Assembly: GCF_016785085.1 (NCBI RefSeq)
Contig: NZ_JAENHO010000016.1
Coordinates: forward strand, 1-64,000
From: Paractinoplanes lichenicola
Lineage (GTDB): Bacteria > Actinomycetota > Actinomycetes > Mycobacteriales > Micromonosporaceae
Reading direction: 5' to 3'
DNA length: 64,000 nt
The notes beneath the pieces are model-generated. The model searched no databases. It was not told where the DNA came from and saw only the letters and a list, made by a program, of their open reading frames with translations. This document shows, piece by piece, positions 1 through 8,440 of this stretch. A program made the position numbers and the translations under genes. Each line of letters starts with the position of its first letter. The stretch's first letter is position 1.

Positions 1-101
1 GAGGGGAAACGCCCGGTCTCATTCCGAACCCGGAAGCTAAGCCCTCCAGCGCCGATGGTACTGCACTCGGGAGGGTGTGGGAGAGTAGGACGCCGCCGGA
101 C
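1..101 (+). rRNA. rrf: 5S ribosomal RNA, 3' part
   Basis: The first 101 bases match the conserved body of bacterial 5S rRNA: the CCGAACCCGGAAG loop, the GCCGATGGTACTGC segment and the GGGAGAGTAGG helix near the 3' end. The 5' end, roughly 17 nt, lies outside the window, so this is the last gene of a 23S-5S operon to the left. The 3' end is placed after GCCGCCGGAC by analogy with other actinobacterial 5S genes. A strong terminator follows 12 nt later. Confidence 0.93.
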
Positions 102-112
102 TCAACGTGAAA

Positions 113-147
113 CAGTAGGCCCACCCCGTTGCGGGGTGGGCCTACTG
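113..147 (+). terminator. Intrinsic terminator of the rRNA operon
   Basis: A perfect 16-bp stem (113-128 with 132-147) closes a 3-nt TTG loop and is followed by the T-containing run TCGTTTCC. It sits 12 nt after 5S rRNA and in front of the phytase gene, as expected for the end of an rRNA operon. Confidence 0.9.
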
Positions 148-221
148 TCGTTTCCGGGATATACAGGGAGTTCAACCGGCGGTCATGCAAACGCCAGGTT
201 TATCGGGGAGTGTCACTGGCT

Positions 222-1442
222 ATGCGTCGTACCGTGGGGATCGTTGCTCTCGTCGCGTTGAGCACTGCCGTGGCCGCGCCCGCTCAGGCCGGCGAGCGGC
301 CCTCCGAGCTCCAGTTGCGCGAGATCACCGCTTCCGTCGAGACACCCGCGCTCTTCGACGACGAGGCCGGCGGGGACGCGGACGCCGACGACCCGGCGAT
401 CTGGGTCAACCGCACCGACAAGTCGCGCAGCCGGGTCATCGGGACGGCCAAGAACGGTGGCCTCCGCGTCTACGACCTGGCCGGCCGCGAGGTCCAGTCG
501 ATCCAGCCCCCCGAGGGCGGCCGCTTCAACAACGTCGATCTGGTCACCGGGTTCGGCCAGAAGCGGCACGACTACGCCGTCGTGACGGACCGTGGGCTCG
601 ACAAGCTGCGGATCTACCGCATCGAGGCGTCAGGCAAGCTCACCGACGTGACCGCGGCCGACGCGCCACTGCTGTTCTCCCGCGACGACGACGAGGTCGA
701 GACCCAGGCCACCGGGTACGGCCTGGCCACGTACGGGAAATATGCCGTGGTCAGCCGTCGCCACACCACGCGGCTCGGGATCTTCCGGCTCGAGGAGCGC
801 ACAGAGGCGCGGAAGAGCGTCGTGAGCTACCGCGTGACGGACACGATCGACCTGCCCAAGGAGTTCCGCCTCGCCAGCGGCGCGACCTGGACCCCGTGCC
901 TCGAGCCGGGCGAGGAGCCGCAGATCGAGGGCATGGTGGTCGACGCCGAGGCGGGTGTGCTCTACGCCGCGCAGGAGGACGTCGCGCTGTGGAAGATCCG
1001 GCTCGACCGCGACAGGTTCGTCGGTGTGCCCCGGGTCGTCGAGCGTGTCGCCGAATATGGCGCGGCCGGCACCTATGACCCGGAGACCGAGGAGTGCACG
1101 CTCGGTGAGCCCGCCCCCGAGGCCGGTCGCATCCGGGCCGACGTCGAGGGCGCCACGATCTATTCCACGGGCAAGCGCGACGGCTATCTGGTCGTCTCCA
1201 GCCAGGGCGACAGCAAGTTCTACGTCTACGACCGGCGCACCAACCGGCCGCTGCGGAGCTTCCAGGTGGCCGACGGCAAGCGGACCGACGGCGTGCAGCA
1301 CTCCGACGGCGCGGCCGCGACCAGCGTGCCCCTGCCCGGCTATCCGAAGGGCCTGCTCGTCCTGCATGACGGCGAGAACAAGCCCGACGCCGGCCGGGTC
1401 AGCACCAACTTCAAATACGTGGACTGGCGCGAGATCTTCTAA
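222..1442 (+). CDS. Secreted beta-propeller phytase-like protein
   Basis: Encodes 406 residues. The N-terminus MRRTVGIVALVALS...AQAG is a signal peptide, so the protein is exported. The mature part resembles beta-propeller phytase (3-phytase, BPP), which removes phosphate from inositol hexakisphosphate in a calcium-dependent way: DADDPAIWVN near the start, repeated NGGLRVYDLAG-type blades, the IEGMVVD segment, and YLVVSSQGDSKFYVYDR. Length fits the family. The ATG at 222 is chosen because GGGGAG lies 11 nt upstream and it begins the signal peptide; a GTG at 210 is possible. The stop overlaps the convergent sigma gene by 4 nt. Substrate is inferred from the family only. Confidence 0.82.
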   Translation: MRRTVGIVALVALSTAVAAPAQAGERPSELQLREITASVETPALFDDEAGGDADADDPAIWVNRTDKSRSRVIGTAKNGGLRVYDLAGREVQSIQPPEGGRFNNVDLVTGFGQKRHDYAVVTDRGLDKLRIYRIEASGKLTDVTAADAPLLFSRDDDEVETQATGYGLATYGKYAVVSRRHTTRLGIFRLEERTEARKSVVSYRVTDTIDLPKEFRLASGATWTPCLEPGEEPQIEGMVVDAEAGVLYAAQEDVALWKIRLDRDRFVGVPRVVERVAEYGAAGTYDPETEECTLGEPAPEAGRIRADVEGATIYSTGKRDGYLVVSSQGDSKFYVYDRRTNRPLRSFQVADGKRTDGVQHSDGAAATSVPLPGYPKGLLVLHDGENKPDAGRVSTNFKYVDWREIF

Positions 1443-1981
1443 CCCAGCAGCGTTTCCCGTACGCGGGTCCGCGCGTGGTGGATACGCGACTTGACCGTGC
1501 CCTCGGGCAGGTCGAGGTGGCCGGCGATCTCGGCGTAGTCGAGCTGGCAGATGTCCCGCAGCACGATCGGGGCGACCAGCTCGGGCCGGTCCGACTCGAG
1601 GAGCTCGAGCGCGTCGAGCAGGTCGAGCCGGGAACCTGCGATCACGCTCGTCGTCCGCGGGTCGGCCACGTCGACCGGGGGCAGCGCGTGCGCCTGCTCG
1701 GCCGCCCGGCGCTTCAGTGACCGGTACGTCTGCCGGGAGCAGTTCGCGATGATCACGTGTAGCCAGGTCGAGAACTTCGACCGCCCCTCGAACCGGCCGA
1801 TGTTGCGGGCGACCTGCAGCAGCACGTCCTGCGTGGCCTCCTCGGCGTCCTGATAGCAGGGCAGGAACCGGGCGCACCGCCGCAGCACGTTGGGCCGGAT
1901 CGTGCCGAGCAGCTGCTCGAGGGCCGGCCCGTCGCCGCCCGCGGCCCTGAGGGCCAGTTCTTCCGTCTGTTCGTCACGCAT
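1439..1981 (-). CDS. ECF-type RNA polymerase sigma factor
   Basis: Encodes 180 residues of the sigma-70 ECF layout. Region 2 runs over about residues 15-85 (DAEEATQDVLLQVARN, then FSTWLHVIIANCSRQ) and region 4 over about residues 125-178, with the helix-turn-helix YAEIAGHLDLPEGTVKSRIHHAR. The start MRDEQTEE is chosen because GGGGG precedes it at a normal distance; a longer reading would run under the divergent kinase gene. No anti-sigma gene is adjacent, but the Ser/Thr kinase starts only 34 bp away in the opposite direction, so the kinase may be the partner that controls it (inference). Confidence 0.9.
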   Translation of the reverse strand: MRDEQTEELALRAAGGDGPALEQLLGTIRPNVLRRCARFLPCYQDAEEATQDVLLQVARNIGRFEGRSKFSTWLHVIIANCSRQTYRSLKRRAAEQAHALPPVDVADPRTTSVIAGSRLDLLDALELLESDRPELVAPIVLRDICQLDYAEIAGHLDLPEGTVKSRIHHARTRVRETLLG

Positions 1982-2015
1982 GCTGCCCCCGTAAAAGATC
2001 ACTGACGGCCTCATA

Positions 2016-3368
2016 ATGACCGTCGTGTCCATGCCCAGCAAGATCGGTCGATACCACGTGGAGCGCCGCCTGGGCGCCGGTGCCTTCGCCACGGTGTGGC
2101 TCGCCGCGGACGAGGCGCTCGAGTCGTGGGTCGCGATCAAGGTGCTCGCCGACAACTGGGCGCACCACCCCGACGTGCGGGCCCGCTTCGAGCAGGAGGC
2201 CCAGGTGCTGCGGCGGGCCGATTCCGAGCGGCTGGTGCGGGTGCTCGACATCGGGGAGCTGCCGGACGGCCGTCCCTATCTGGTCATGACGTACGCCGAC
2301 GGCGGCACCCTGGCCGAGCGGATCGAGGCCGGTCCCCTGCCCGTCGCGGCGGCCCTGGGCATCGCCGTCGACATCGCGCGGGCCGCCGCCGTCCTGCACG
2401 ACTCGGGTGTCCTGCACCGCGACCTCAAGCCGTCCAACGTGCTCTTTCACACCGTGCGTGGCGTGCGCCGGGTGCTCGTCGCCGATCTGGGGCTGGCCAA
2501 GGAGATCGCCCAGGCGTCGGGCTTCACCGTGATGGCCGGTACGCCCGGTTACATGGCCCCCGAGCAGCAGCTTCCGGGCGGCGGGCTGGACGTGCGGGCG
2601 GACGTGCACGCCATCGGGGCGATGCTGTTCCAGATGCTGACCGGGCGTACGCCGGGCAAGTCCGGCACCATGCCGTCGAAGCTGCGTCCCGGCGTACCGG
2701 CTCGGGTTGATCGGGTGGTGCAGCGGGCGCTGGAGACCGATCCCGGCAAGCGGTGGCCGTCGGCGGAGTCGCTGGCCGTGGCGCTGGAGGAGGCCGCCGC
2801 GCCCCCGCCCGCGCCTCGACGGTGGCCGTTGCGGCTGGCCGGTGCCGTCGTGGCGACCGCGGCCGTGCTGACCACCGGCAGCGCGGCGCTGGCCCAGCCG
2901 ACCATGGCGGGCTGGCAGCGCGTGACCGATGGGAGTGGCGCGGTCTCGGTGGCCGTTCCCGCGTCGTGGGCGCACCAGCTGGCCGACCAGGGCTGGAACC
3001 CCGCCGCGGCAGGGCTGCCGGCCGGTCGGGCGCCGGGGCTCGTGGTGGGGGCCGACCTCGCGGATTGGTCAAACCCTTCCGGTACGTCCCCCGGGGTCTT
3101 CGCCGGTCTCAGCGACTCGGCCTCCGGGGCGGAACTGCCCGCGCACGCCGGCTGCGCCCGGACGCCCGACCGCCGCGTCGTCGTGGACGGTCTGACGGGC
3201 CGGGTGCAGCGCTGGACGGGATGCGCGGGCACCTCGGTGTCGTACAGCGAAGTGGTGCTCTCGGCGAACGGCGGGCGGGGCGTCTATCTGCAGATCAGGC
3301 AGGACGACCCCGGCGACCGTACGGACGAGGTGCTCCGCGGCGTCCGGCTCAGAAGCGCTCGACCGTGA
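2016..3368 (+). CDS. Membrane Ser/Thr protein kinase (Hanks type)
   Basis: Encodes 450 residues. Kinase domain about 11-265: glycine loop GAGAFATVW, VAIK lysine K42, catalytic HRDLKPSN with D136, metal-binding DLG in place of DFG, and GTPGYMAPE. One membrane helix at about 270-293 is followed by an extracytoplasmic domain of about 155 residues with no PASTA repeats; this may be the sensor. Divergent from an ECF sigma gene 34 bp away. The 3' end overlaps the convergent lipoprotein gene by 20 bp. Start could also be the ATG at 2031; neither has a clear Shine-Dalgarno sequence. Confidence 0.93.
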   Translation: MTVVSMPSKIGRYHVERRLGAGAFATVWLAADEALESWVAIKVLADNWAHHPDVRARFEQEAQVLRRADSERLVRVLDIGELPDGRPYLVMTYADGGTLAERIEAGPLPVAAALGIAVDIARAAAVLHDSGVLHRDLKPSNVLFHTVRGVRRVLVADLGLAKEIAQASGFTVMAGTPGYMAPEQQLPGGGLDVRADVHAIGAMLFQMLTGRTPGKSGTMPSKLRPGVPARVDRVVQRALETDPGKRWPSAESLAVALEEAAAPPPAPRRWPLRLAGAVVATAAVLTTGSAALAQPTMAGWQRVTDGSGAVSVAVPASWAHQLADQGWNPAAAGLPAGRAPGLVVGADLADWSNPSGTSPGVFAGLSDSASGAELPAHAGCARTPDRRVVVDGLTGRVQRWTGCAGTSVSYSEVVLSANGGRGVYLQIRQDDPGDRTDEVLRGVRLRSARP

Positions 3369-4080
3369 CCGTGGCGACCCCGGAGGTGGCGTCGACGTCG
3401 TAGCGGGCGGCCGCGCCGTCCCAGCCGTCCTGCGTCCAGACCGACCCGCCCGCGACGCCGGTGTGCACCTGCCCGTCGATCGTCACGCTGCCCGCCCCGC
3501 CCAGGGCCGAGACCCGTACGGGTGCCTGGCCGGCCACCCGTACGGAAAGCAGGCTGGCCCCACCGCCCAGGGTGACCTTCTGGGTGCCGTCGGCGGCGGG
3601 CAGCACCACGGCGGCGCGGGCCGTGCCGGCACTGAAGTCGACGTCGCCGCCGCGGCCGCCGGTCAGGTCGACCGACTCGTCCTGGGCGCCGCCGGCGAGC
3701 CGGATCTGCCACCGCACGTCGTCGCTGAGCACCACCGTCAGCACCGCGGGGCCGCCCCGGCCGGTGTCGCGCAGGCCCGCCACCAGGTCGGCGCCCTCGA
3801 TCGACGCGGTCGGCACGGCCTTGGACCCGTCCGGCGTGGAGAGCTCGTAGAGGTCGCCGCCGAGGTCGCCGAGCCTGACACGTACGGCGTCGGCCCCGCC
3901 GAACAGCTGGAACGAGGTCACGTCGCCGTCGCCGCGGACCCGGTGCGGCGAGCCCTCGCGTTCACCCAGGACGTAGCCCGGACGGTTCTCCGGATTGCGG
4001 TCGCGGCCGTCCCCGCCGGGCCAGTCGCACCCGCCTATCAGGCCGACCACCAGCACCAGGACCGCCGTCCGGATTCTCAC
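3349..4080 (-). CDS. Lipoprotein of unknown function
   Basis: Encodes 243 residues starting MRIRTAVLVLVVGLIGGC, a lipoprotein signal with lipobox IGGC (cysteine 18). The rest is rich in Gly, Val, Asp and Thr and looks all-beta (for example VTLGGGASLLSVRVAG and GGAGSVTIDGQVH), compatible with a repetitive beta-solenoid or auto-transporter-like fold, but I recognise no family. Convergent with the Ser/Thr kinase, tails overlapping by 20 bp. Confidence 0.78.
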   Translation of the reverse strand: MRIRTAVLVLVVGLIGGCDWPGGDGRDRNPENRPGYVLGEREGSPHRVRGDGDVTSFQLFGGADAVRVRLGDLGGDLYELSTPDGSKAVPTASIEGADLVAGLRDTGRGGPAVLTVVLSDDVRWQIRLAGGAQDESVDLTGGRGGDVDFSAGTARAAVVLPAADGTQKVTLGGGASLLSVRVAGQAPVRVSALGGAGSVTIDGQVHTGVAGGSVWTQDGWDGAAARYDVDATSGVATVTVERF

Positions 4081-4188
4081 GGCGGCAACTTACCCGGACC
4101 GCGCTTCTCCTAGTCGTTCGATCAGCGTTTGTGATTCGGCTACGGCACGTACGGTGTGCCGGACATCGGCGAAGCCCATCGTGACTGC

Positions 4189-5331
4189 ATGCGAGTCGCT
4201 CTGGTCACGGAGTCGTTCCTCCCCGATGTGAACGGCGTCGCCAACTCGGTGGTGCGCACGGCCGAACATCTGCTGCGCCGTGGACACCAGCCGATGGTGA
4301 TCGCACCGCAACCACCCCCCGCGGTGCGCGACACACCGGTCCACGTCCCCTATCCGGTGGTCCGTATCGCCTCCTTACCCATGCCCGGCTATCCCCAGAT
4401 CCGCCTGGGCCTGCCCACGCCCACGCTGACCGGCGCCCTGCGCGCGTTCGGCGCCGATCTCGTGCACCTGGCCAGCCCGTTCGTGCTCGGCGCGTGGGGC
4501 ATGCTGGCCGCCCGCACGTTGCGCCTGCCCACGGTCGCCGTCTATCAGACCGACGTCGCCGCGTACGCCCGTGCCTACAAGGTCGGCATGACCGAGGGCG
4601 CCGCCTGGAAGTGGATCAAGACGGTGCACAACCTGGCCTCGCGCACCCTGGTGCCGTCGTCGGAGTCGGCGCTCGCCCTCGACACGCACGGCGTCGAGCG
4701 AGTGCACCTGTGGCGGCGCGGGGTCGACGACGAGTTGTTCCACCCCAGCCGCCGCAGCGCCGAGGTGCGTCGTGACCTGGCCCCGAACGGCGAGGTCGTG
4801 GTCGGTTTCGTCGGCCGGCTCGCGGTCGAGAAGCAGATCGACCTGCTGGCCGACGTGAGCCGCCTGCCCGGCGTACGGCTGGTGATCGTGGGCGACGGTC
4901 CGGCGGCCCCGCAGCTGCACAAGGCCCTGCCCGCCGCGACGTTCCTCGGGGTGCGCCGCGGGGAGGAGCTGGCCCAGCTGTACGCGAGCTTCGACATCTT
5001 CGCGCACACCGGCCCGTACGAGACGTTCGGGCAGGCCGTGCAGGAGGCGATGGCGAGCGGGTTGCCGGTCGTCGCGCCGAACGCGGGCGGCCCGGTCGAC
5101 CTGGTCGGTCACGACCACACGGGCTTCCTGGTCCCGCCGTTCGAGTCCGAGGGCTTCACTTCCGCCGTACGGGATCTGGTGGCCGACCCGGCGAAGCGCG
5201 CGGCCTTCGGGGTCGCCGGGCGGCAGGCGATCGAGGGCCGCAGCTGGTACGCGGTGGGCGAGGAGTTGCTCGGCCACTACGGTGAGGCCTGCAGTGTCGG
5301 TTACGTCGAGCGCAGGGCGGTTGCCGCGTGA
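4189..5331 (+). CDS. GT4 mannosyltransferase, MgtA-like
   Basis: Encodes 380 residues of the GT-B fold, family GT4. The N-terminus MRVALVTESFLPDVNGVANS closely follows mycobacterial MgtA, a GDP-mannose-dependent alpha-mannosyltransferase acting in lipoglycan and glycolipid synthesis on the cytoplasmic face of the membrane. The nucleotide-sugar site includes VVGFVGRLAVEKQIDLL and the EX7E-type region ETFGQAVQEAMASGLPVV. Start ATG 4189 matches the family N-terminus; an in-frame ATG 11 codons upstream is unlikely. It overlaps the next glycosyltransferase by 4 bp (GTGA). Exact acceptor unknown. Confidence 0.88.
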   Translation: MRVALVTESFLPDVNGVANSVVRTAEHLLRRGHQPMVIAPQPPPAVRDTPVHVPYPVVRIASLPMPGYPQIRLGLPTPTLTGALRAFGADLVHLASPFVLGAWGMLAARTLRLPTVAVYQTDVAAYARAYKVGMTEGAAWKWIKTVHNLASRTLVPSSESALALDTHGVERVHLWRRGVDDELFHPSRRSAEVRRDLAPNGEVVVGFVGRLAVEKQIDLLADVSRLPGVRLVIVGDGPAAPQLHKALPAATFLGVRRGEELAQLYASFDIFAHTGPYETFGQAVQEAMASGLPVVAPNAGGPVDLVGHDHTGFLVPPFESEGFTSAVRDLVADPAKRAAFGVAGRQAIEGRSWYAVGEELLGHYGEACSVGYVERRAVAA

Positions 5332-6449
5332 GAATTGTCCGGGTGGCGAACTTCGTGACGCCCCGGTCCGGAGGTCTTCGCACGGCTCTGCGCCACCTGG
5401 GCGCCGGCTACCGCGCCGCGGGTCACGAGCCCGTCCTGGTGGTGCCGGGTGCCGCCGAATCCGACGAGACGACCGATCAGGGCCGGGTGATCACGCTGCC
5501 CGGCCCGCTGGTGCCCGGCATGGGTGGTTATCGCGTGCTGCTCGACCGGGGCCGGCTGAGCTCGACGCTGAGCGCGCTGCGGCCCGACCGGATCGAGATC
5601 TCCGACCGCTCGACGCTGCGCTGGCTGGGCCGCTGGGCGAGCCGGCGCGGCGTACCGTCCATGATGGTCTCGCACGAGAGCCTCGACGGGTTGTTGCGCC
5701 TGTTCGGGCCCGGGGTCAGCCGGCGCGCGGGTGACCTGATCAACGCGCGGACGGCCGCCGATCACGACCAGATCGTGTGCACGACGCAGTGGGCGGCCTC
5801 GGAGTTCGCGCGGCTCGGCGTCCGCAATCTGCGCCAGGTGCCGCTCGGGGTCGACCTCGAGCGGTTCACGCCGGCGAATCAGGATCTGTCGCTGCGCACG
5901 CGCTGGTCCGCCGCCGACGACGTGCTGCTCCTGCACTGCGGGCGGCTCTCGCCCGAGAAGAAGCCCCGCCGCTCGCTCGAGACGCTGGCCGCTCTGCGCA
6001 AGACGGGCGTGCCCGCGGTGCTCATCGTGGCCGGCGGGGGCCCGATGCGCTCCGCCCTGCAGTCCGAGGCGGCCGACCGCGGCCTGCCCGTACGGTTTCT
6101 CGGCCACCTCACCGACCAGGCGAAACTGTCGGCGCTGCTGGCCACTGTGGACATCGCCATCGCCCCCGGCCCGATCGAGACGTTCGGCCTGTCCGCGCTC
6201 GAGACGCTGGCCAGCGGCACGCCGGTGGTGGTGAGCTCCGAGAGCGCGCTGCCCGAGGTGATCGGCGAGGCGGGGATGGCCGCGCCCGGCGAGGGGCCCG
6301 CGTACGCCGAGGCCGTCCGCTTGCTGCTCTCCCGGCCCGAGCCCGTACGCCGGTCGGCGGCGCGCGCGCAGGCCGAGCGCTTCCCGTGGGACTCCTCCGT
6401 CGCCGGCTTTCTCGCCGCGCACCAGGCGCCGGTGGCGGCGCCTTTTTAA
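5328..6449 (+). CDS. GT4 glycosyltransferase, PimC-like
   Basis: Encodes 373 residues. It starts at GTG 5328 inside the stop of the upstream gene, which implies translational coupling. The N-terminus RIVRVANFVTPRSGGLRTAL resembles PimC-type phosphatidylinositol mannoside mannosyltransferases; C-terminal GT-B motifs are LLHCGRLSPEKKPRRSLE and ETFGLSALETLASGTPVVV. With the MgtA-like neighbour it probably builds mannosylated envelope lipids (inference from family and pairing). The last codons lie inside a terminator hairpin. Confidence 0.87.
   Translation: MRIVRVANFVTPRSGGLRTALRHLGAGYRAAGHEPVLVVPGAAESDETTDQGRVITLPGPLVPGMGGYRVLLDRGRLSSTLSALRPDRIEISDRSTLRWLGRWASRRGVPSMMVSHESLDGLLRLFGPGVSRRAGDLINARTAADHDQIVCTTQWAASEFARLGVRNLRQVPLGVDLERFTPANQDLSLRTRWSAADDVLLLHCGRLSPEKKPRRSLETLAALRKTGVPAVLIVAGGGPMRSALQSEAADRGLPVRFLGHLTDQAKLSALLATVDIAIAPGPIETFGLSALETLASGTPVVVSSESALPEVIGEAGMAAPGEGPAYAEAVRLLLSRPEPVRRSAARAQAERFPWDSSVAGFLAAHQAPVAAPF
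6424..6447 (+). terminator. Intrinsic terminator inside the end of the glycosyltransferase gene
   Basis: AGGCGCC (6424-6430) pairs with GGCGCCT (6437-6443) around a 6-nt loop, followed by TTTT to 6447. The hairpin is built from the last sense codons and the T run abuts the stop codon, so it ends the two-gene glycosyltransferase operon. Confidence 0.7.
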
Positions 6450-6611
6450 CCGGTTTTCCGGCAACCGAAACGTATTAGTGGCACTCGTCTTTTCGGCCAT
6501 CAATCGTCTGGGTTACCTGGCGTGTTGAATGCCCTATTTGTCCGTCCCGGGATGCTTTCCTGATCATGCAACACGGAATGAGAAAGCTATCCGCTCGGAA
6601 GGGAAATAGGC

Positions 6612-7016
6612 ATGAACAAGATGACGCGACTCCTGATGACGACCGGCCTGGGCCTGCTCGCCGGGGTGGCCTTCGGTGTCGGGCCGGCGCAGGCGGCGAA
6701 CGCCTCGACGACGGCCGCTGCCCAGTCCCAGCCCAACCGGACGGCACAGGCCGACCAGCACCGCGGCCGCGACATCGTGGTCGGCTACTACCGCTCGTAC
6801 CGGGCCTGTGAGCTGGCCGGGCGCATCGGCGAGCGGTTCGGCCGGTGGAACGACTTCGACTGTGACTACCAGCGCCGGGGCTTCGGCCGGGGCGTGTTCG
6901 CCCTCGAGGTCGAGCGCGGCTGGGGCTGGAACCGGCCGGGCCACAACTTCCACGACCGCGACGGCTTCCGCGACCGTGACGGTCACCGCGACCGCGACGG
7001 CCACCGCGGCCGCTGA
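6612..7016 (+). CDS. Small secreted protein with Asp/Arg/His-rich tail
   Basis: Encodes 134 residues. MNKMTRLLMTTGLGLLAGVA...AQA is a signal peptide. A short central domain (about 50-105) contains GYYRSYRACELAGRIGERF and two cysteines that could pair. The last 25 residues are the near-repeat DRDGFRDRDGHRDRDGHR, a possible metal- or polyanion-binding tail. GAAGGGAAA lies 7 nt before the ATG. No family recognised; probably an abundant extracellular protein. Confidence 0.75.
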   Translation: MNKMTRLLMTTGLGLLAGVAFGVGPAQAANASTTAAAQSQPNRTAQADQHRGRDIVVGYYRSYRACELAGRIGERFGRWNDFDCDYQRRGFGRGVFALEVERGWGWNRPGHNFHDRDGFRDRDGHRDRDGHRGR

Positions 7017-7089
7017 ATCCACCGAATGTGAATTCCGAAAGGAGCCGCCCCGCGATTAGCCGCTGATTTACTCCCCGCAGGTCCCCGTC

Positions 7090-7123
7090 GGGTGCCGGAC
7101 GCATTTAAATGCGTCCGGCACCC
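7090..7123. terminator. Bidirectional terminator, perfect 34-bp palindrome
   Basis: Two 17-nt arms (7090-7106 and 7107-7123) are exact reverse complements meeting at ATTTAAAT. GTTTTATG follows on the plus strand. It lies between the convergent small secreted protein gene and the ALF-repeat gene, so it can serve both. Confidence 0.85.
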
Positions 7124-7133
7124 GATCTGCGTT

Positions 7134-8198
7134 TTATGCGATCGGCTCGAGCAGGGCCGCCTCGGCCGCCAGGGCCTGCTGGTGGAGCGCTGTCCAGGAC
7201 GCGGCCTGGGCGGCCGCGTTCGCCCGCTCGGTCTCCCAGTCGGCCCGCGCGTCCTGCGAGGCGGCGGCGATCGTCAGCCAGTTGGTGCTGGCCGAGTTGG
7301 CCGCGGCCTGCGACACCAGCAGCCACGTGTCGGCCTGACGCAGCGCCACCTGCTCGGCGTCGGCCCACGCGACCTTGGCCGGGCCGGTCTGCGCGCCGAC
7401 CAGGGCCCAGGCCCGCGCCGCGGCCGCCCGGGCCTGCACCTGCGCCTCGCCCGCCGTGTCGCGGGCGGCCGCCTCGGCGCGTTGCGCGTCGACAACCAGC
7501 TCGCGCGACTTCAGGTGCCAGCGGCGATCCTCGTCGGCCAGGCGGGTGCGGAACGTCTGCATGTCGAGCCCGGAGGCGGTGACCCAGCCGTAACGGAAGA
7601 ACTCGACGACGTCGGCGTCGGTCGTGCCCGGGGCGACGGCCCGCCCGGCCCACGCGCGCACCTGGGCGCCCGGATCCTCCGTGCTGAGCAGCGTGACGTA
7701 GTCGCGGTCGCCCTGGCGGATCGCCGCGGCCTGGTCGGCGTCGTCCTGGATGTCCTTGCGGTCGAGCTCCAGCGCCTTCGCGTAACCGCTGCTCACGAAC
7801 TCGGCGAGCTGCTCGTCGGTGCCGGCCAGGGCGCGCCGGCCGGCCGCGTTGACCCGCGGATAGAACTGCAGCGGATGCGTGTTGATCATGCGCTTGGTGA
7901 AGTCGACGTTGCGGGTGCGGGTCTGCTCGGCCCGCAGGATCGCCGCATCCCACCCGGTGAGCAGGAACGTGGCGATCGCCTCGGGGCCGCCCTGCAGCGC
8001 GCCGCGGGCGGCACTGCGCACCGCGAGCCGGGGCTCGTTGCCCGACAACCACTGCACGAAGAGCCGGTCGGCCTCGGCCGGATCCCACTCGTCGGCGGCC
8101 ATGACGAACGAGCTCGGCGGTGCCGCCCAGGACACCGCCGGAACGGCCACGACACCCACCGCCGCGGCCAGCGCGAGCGCTACTGCACGCGTACGCAT
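7134..8198 (-). CDS. Secreted ALF-repeat protein
   Basis: Encodes 354 residues with signal peptide MRTRAVALALAAAVGVVAVPAVSWA. The body carries repeats of the ALF type (Pfam short-repeat family found in Streptomyces and relatives), such as SAARGALQGGPEAIATFLLTG and AAGRRALAGTDEQLAEFVSSG, each a helix pair ending in a Gly-Trp/Tyr or similar and an Asp. The C-terminal 130 residues are Ala-rich helices, probably a coiled coil. Divergent from the two-gene ALF operon across 242 bp. ALF repeats often serve as the stalk of secreted or polymorphic-toxin proteins; no toxin domain is visible here. Confidence 0.82.
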   Translation of the reverse strand: MRTRAVALALAAAVGVVAVPAVSWAAPPSSFVMAADEWDPAEADRLFVQWLSGNEPRLAVRSAARGALQGGPEAIATFLLTGWDAAILRAEQTRTRNVDFTKRMINTHPLQFYPRVNAAGRRALAGTDEQLAEFVSSGYAKALELDRKDIQDDADQAAAIRQGDRDYVTLLSTEDPGAQVRAWAGRAVAPGTTDADVVEFFRYGWVTASGLDMQTFRTRLADEDRRWHLKSRELVVDAQRAEAAARDTAGEAQVQARAAAARAWALVGAQTGPAKVAWADAEQVALRQADTWLLVSQAAANSASTNWLTIAAASQDARADWETERANAAAQAASWTALHQQALAAEAALLEPIA

Positions 8199-8440
8199 AT
8201 TCAGTTTCCCCCGTGAACAAGCTATTGATTGATCGCTATGCGGTCGCGGTCATCTAAGCACGGAACCCGCTGCTGCGTGGGGGTGACCCAACGACGTTGA
8301 TCACAATGTCGCGGCCTTGTGCCCGAGGGAGAGCGGGCGCTAACGTACCGGCCGACATCGATCTCCACGCCTCTCCCTGCCCTCGAAAGAGCAGGTCGAA
8401 GGCCGTGTGATGCACCAGAACAAACCACGGGGACAACTTC

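Noticed and set aside
630..1877. A 415-codon minus-strand frame across the phytase and sigma genes
   Set aside because: It lies antisense to phytase and out of frame with the sigma factor; composition is Arg/Gly/Ala/Pro-rich as in shadow frames.
6450..6611. A riboswitch in the leader of the small secreted protein
   Set aside because: No conserved riboswitch core could be recognised by eye in these 162 bases.
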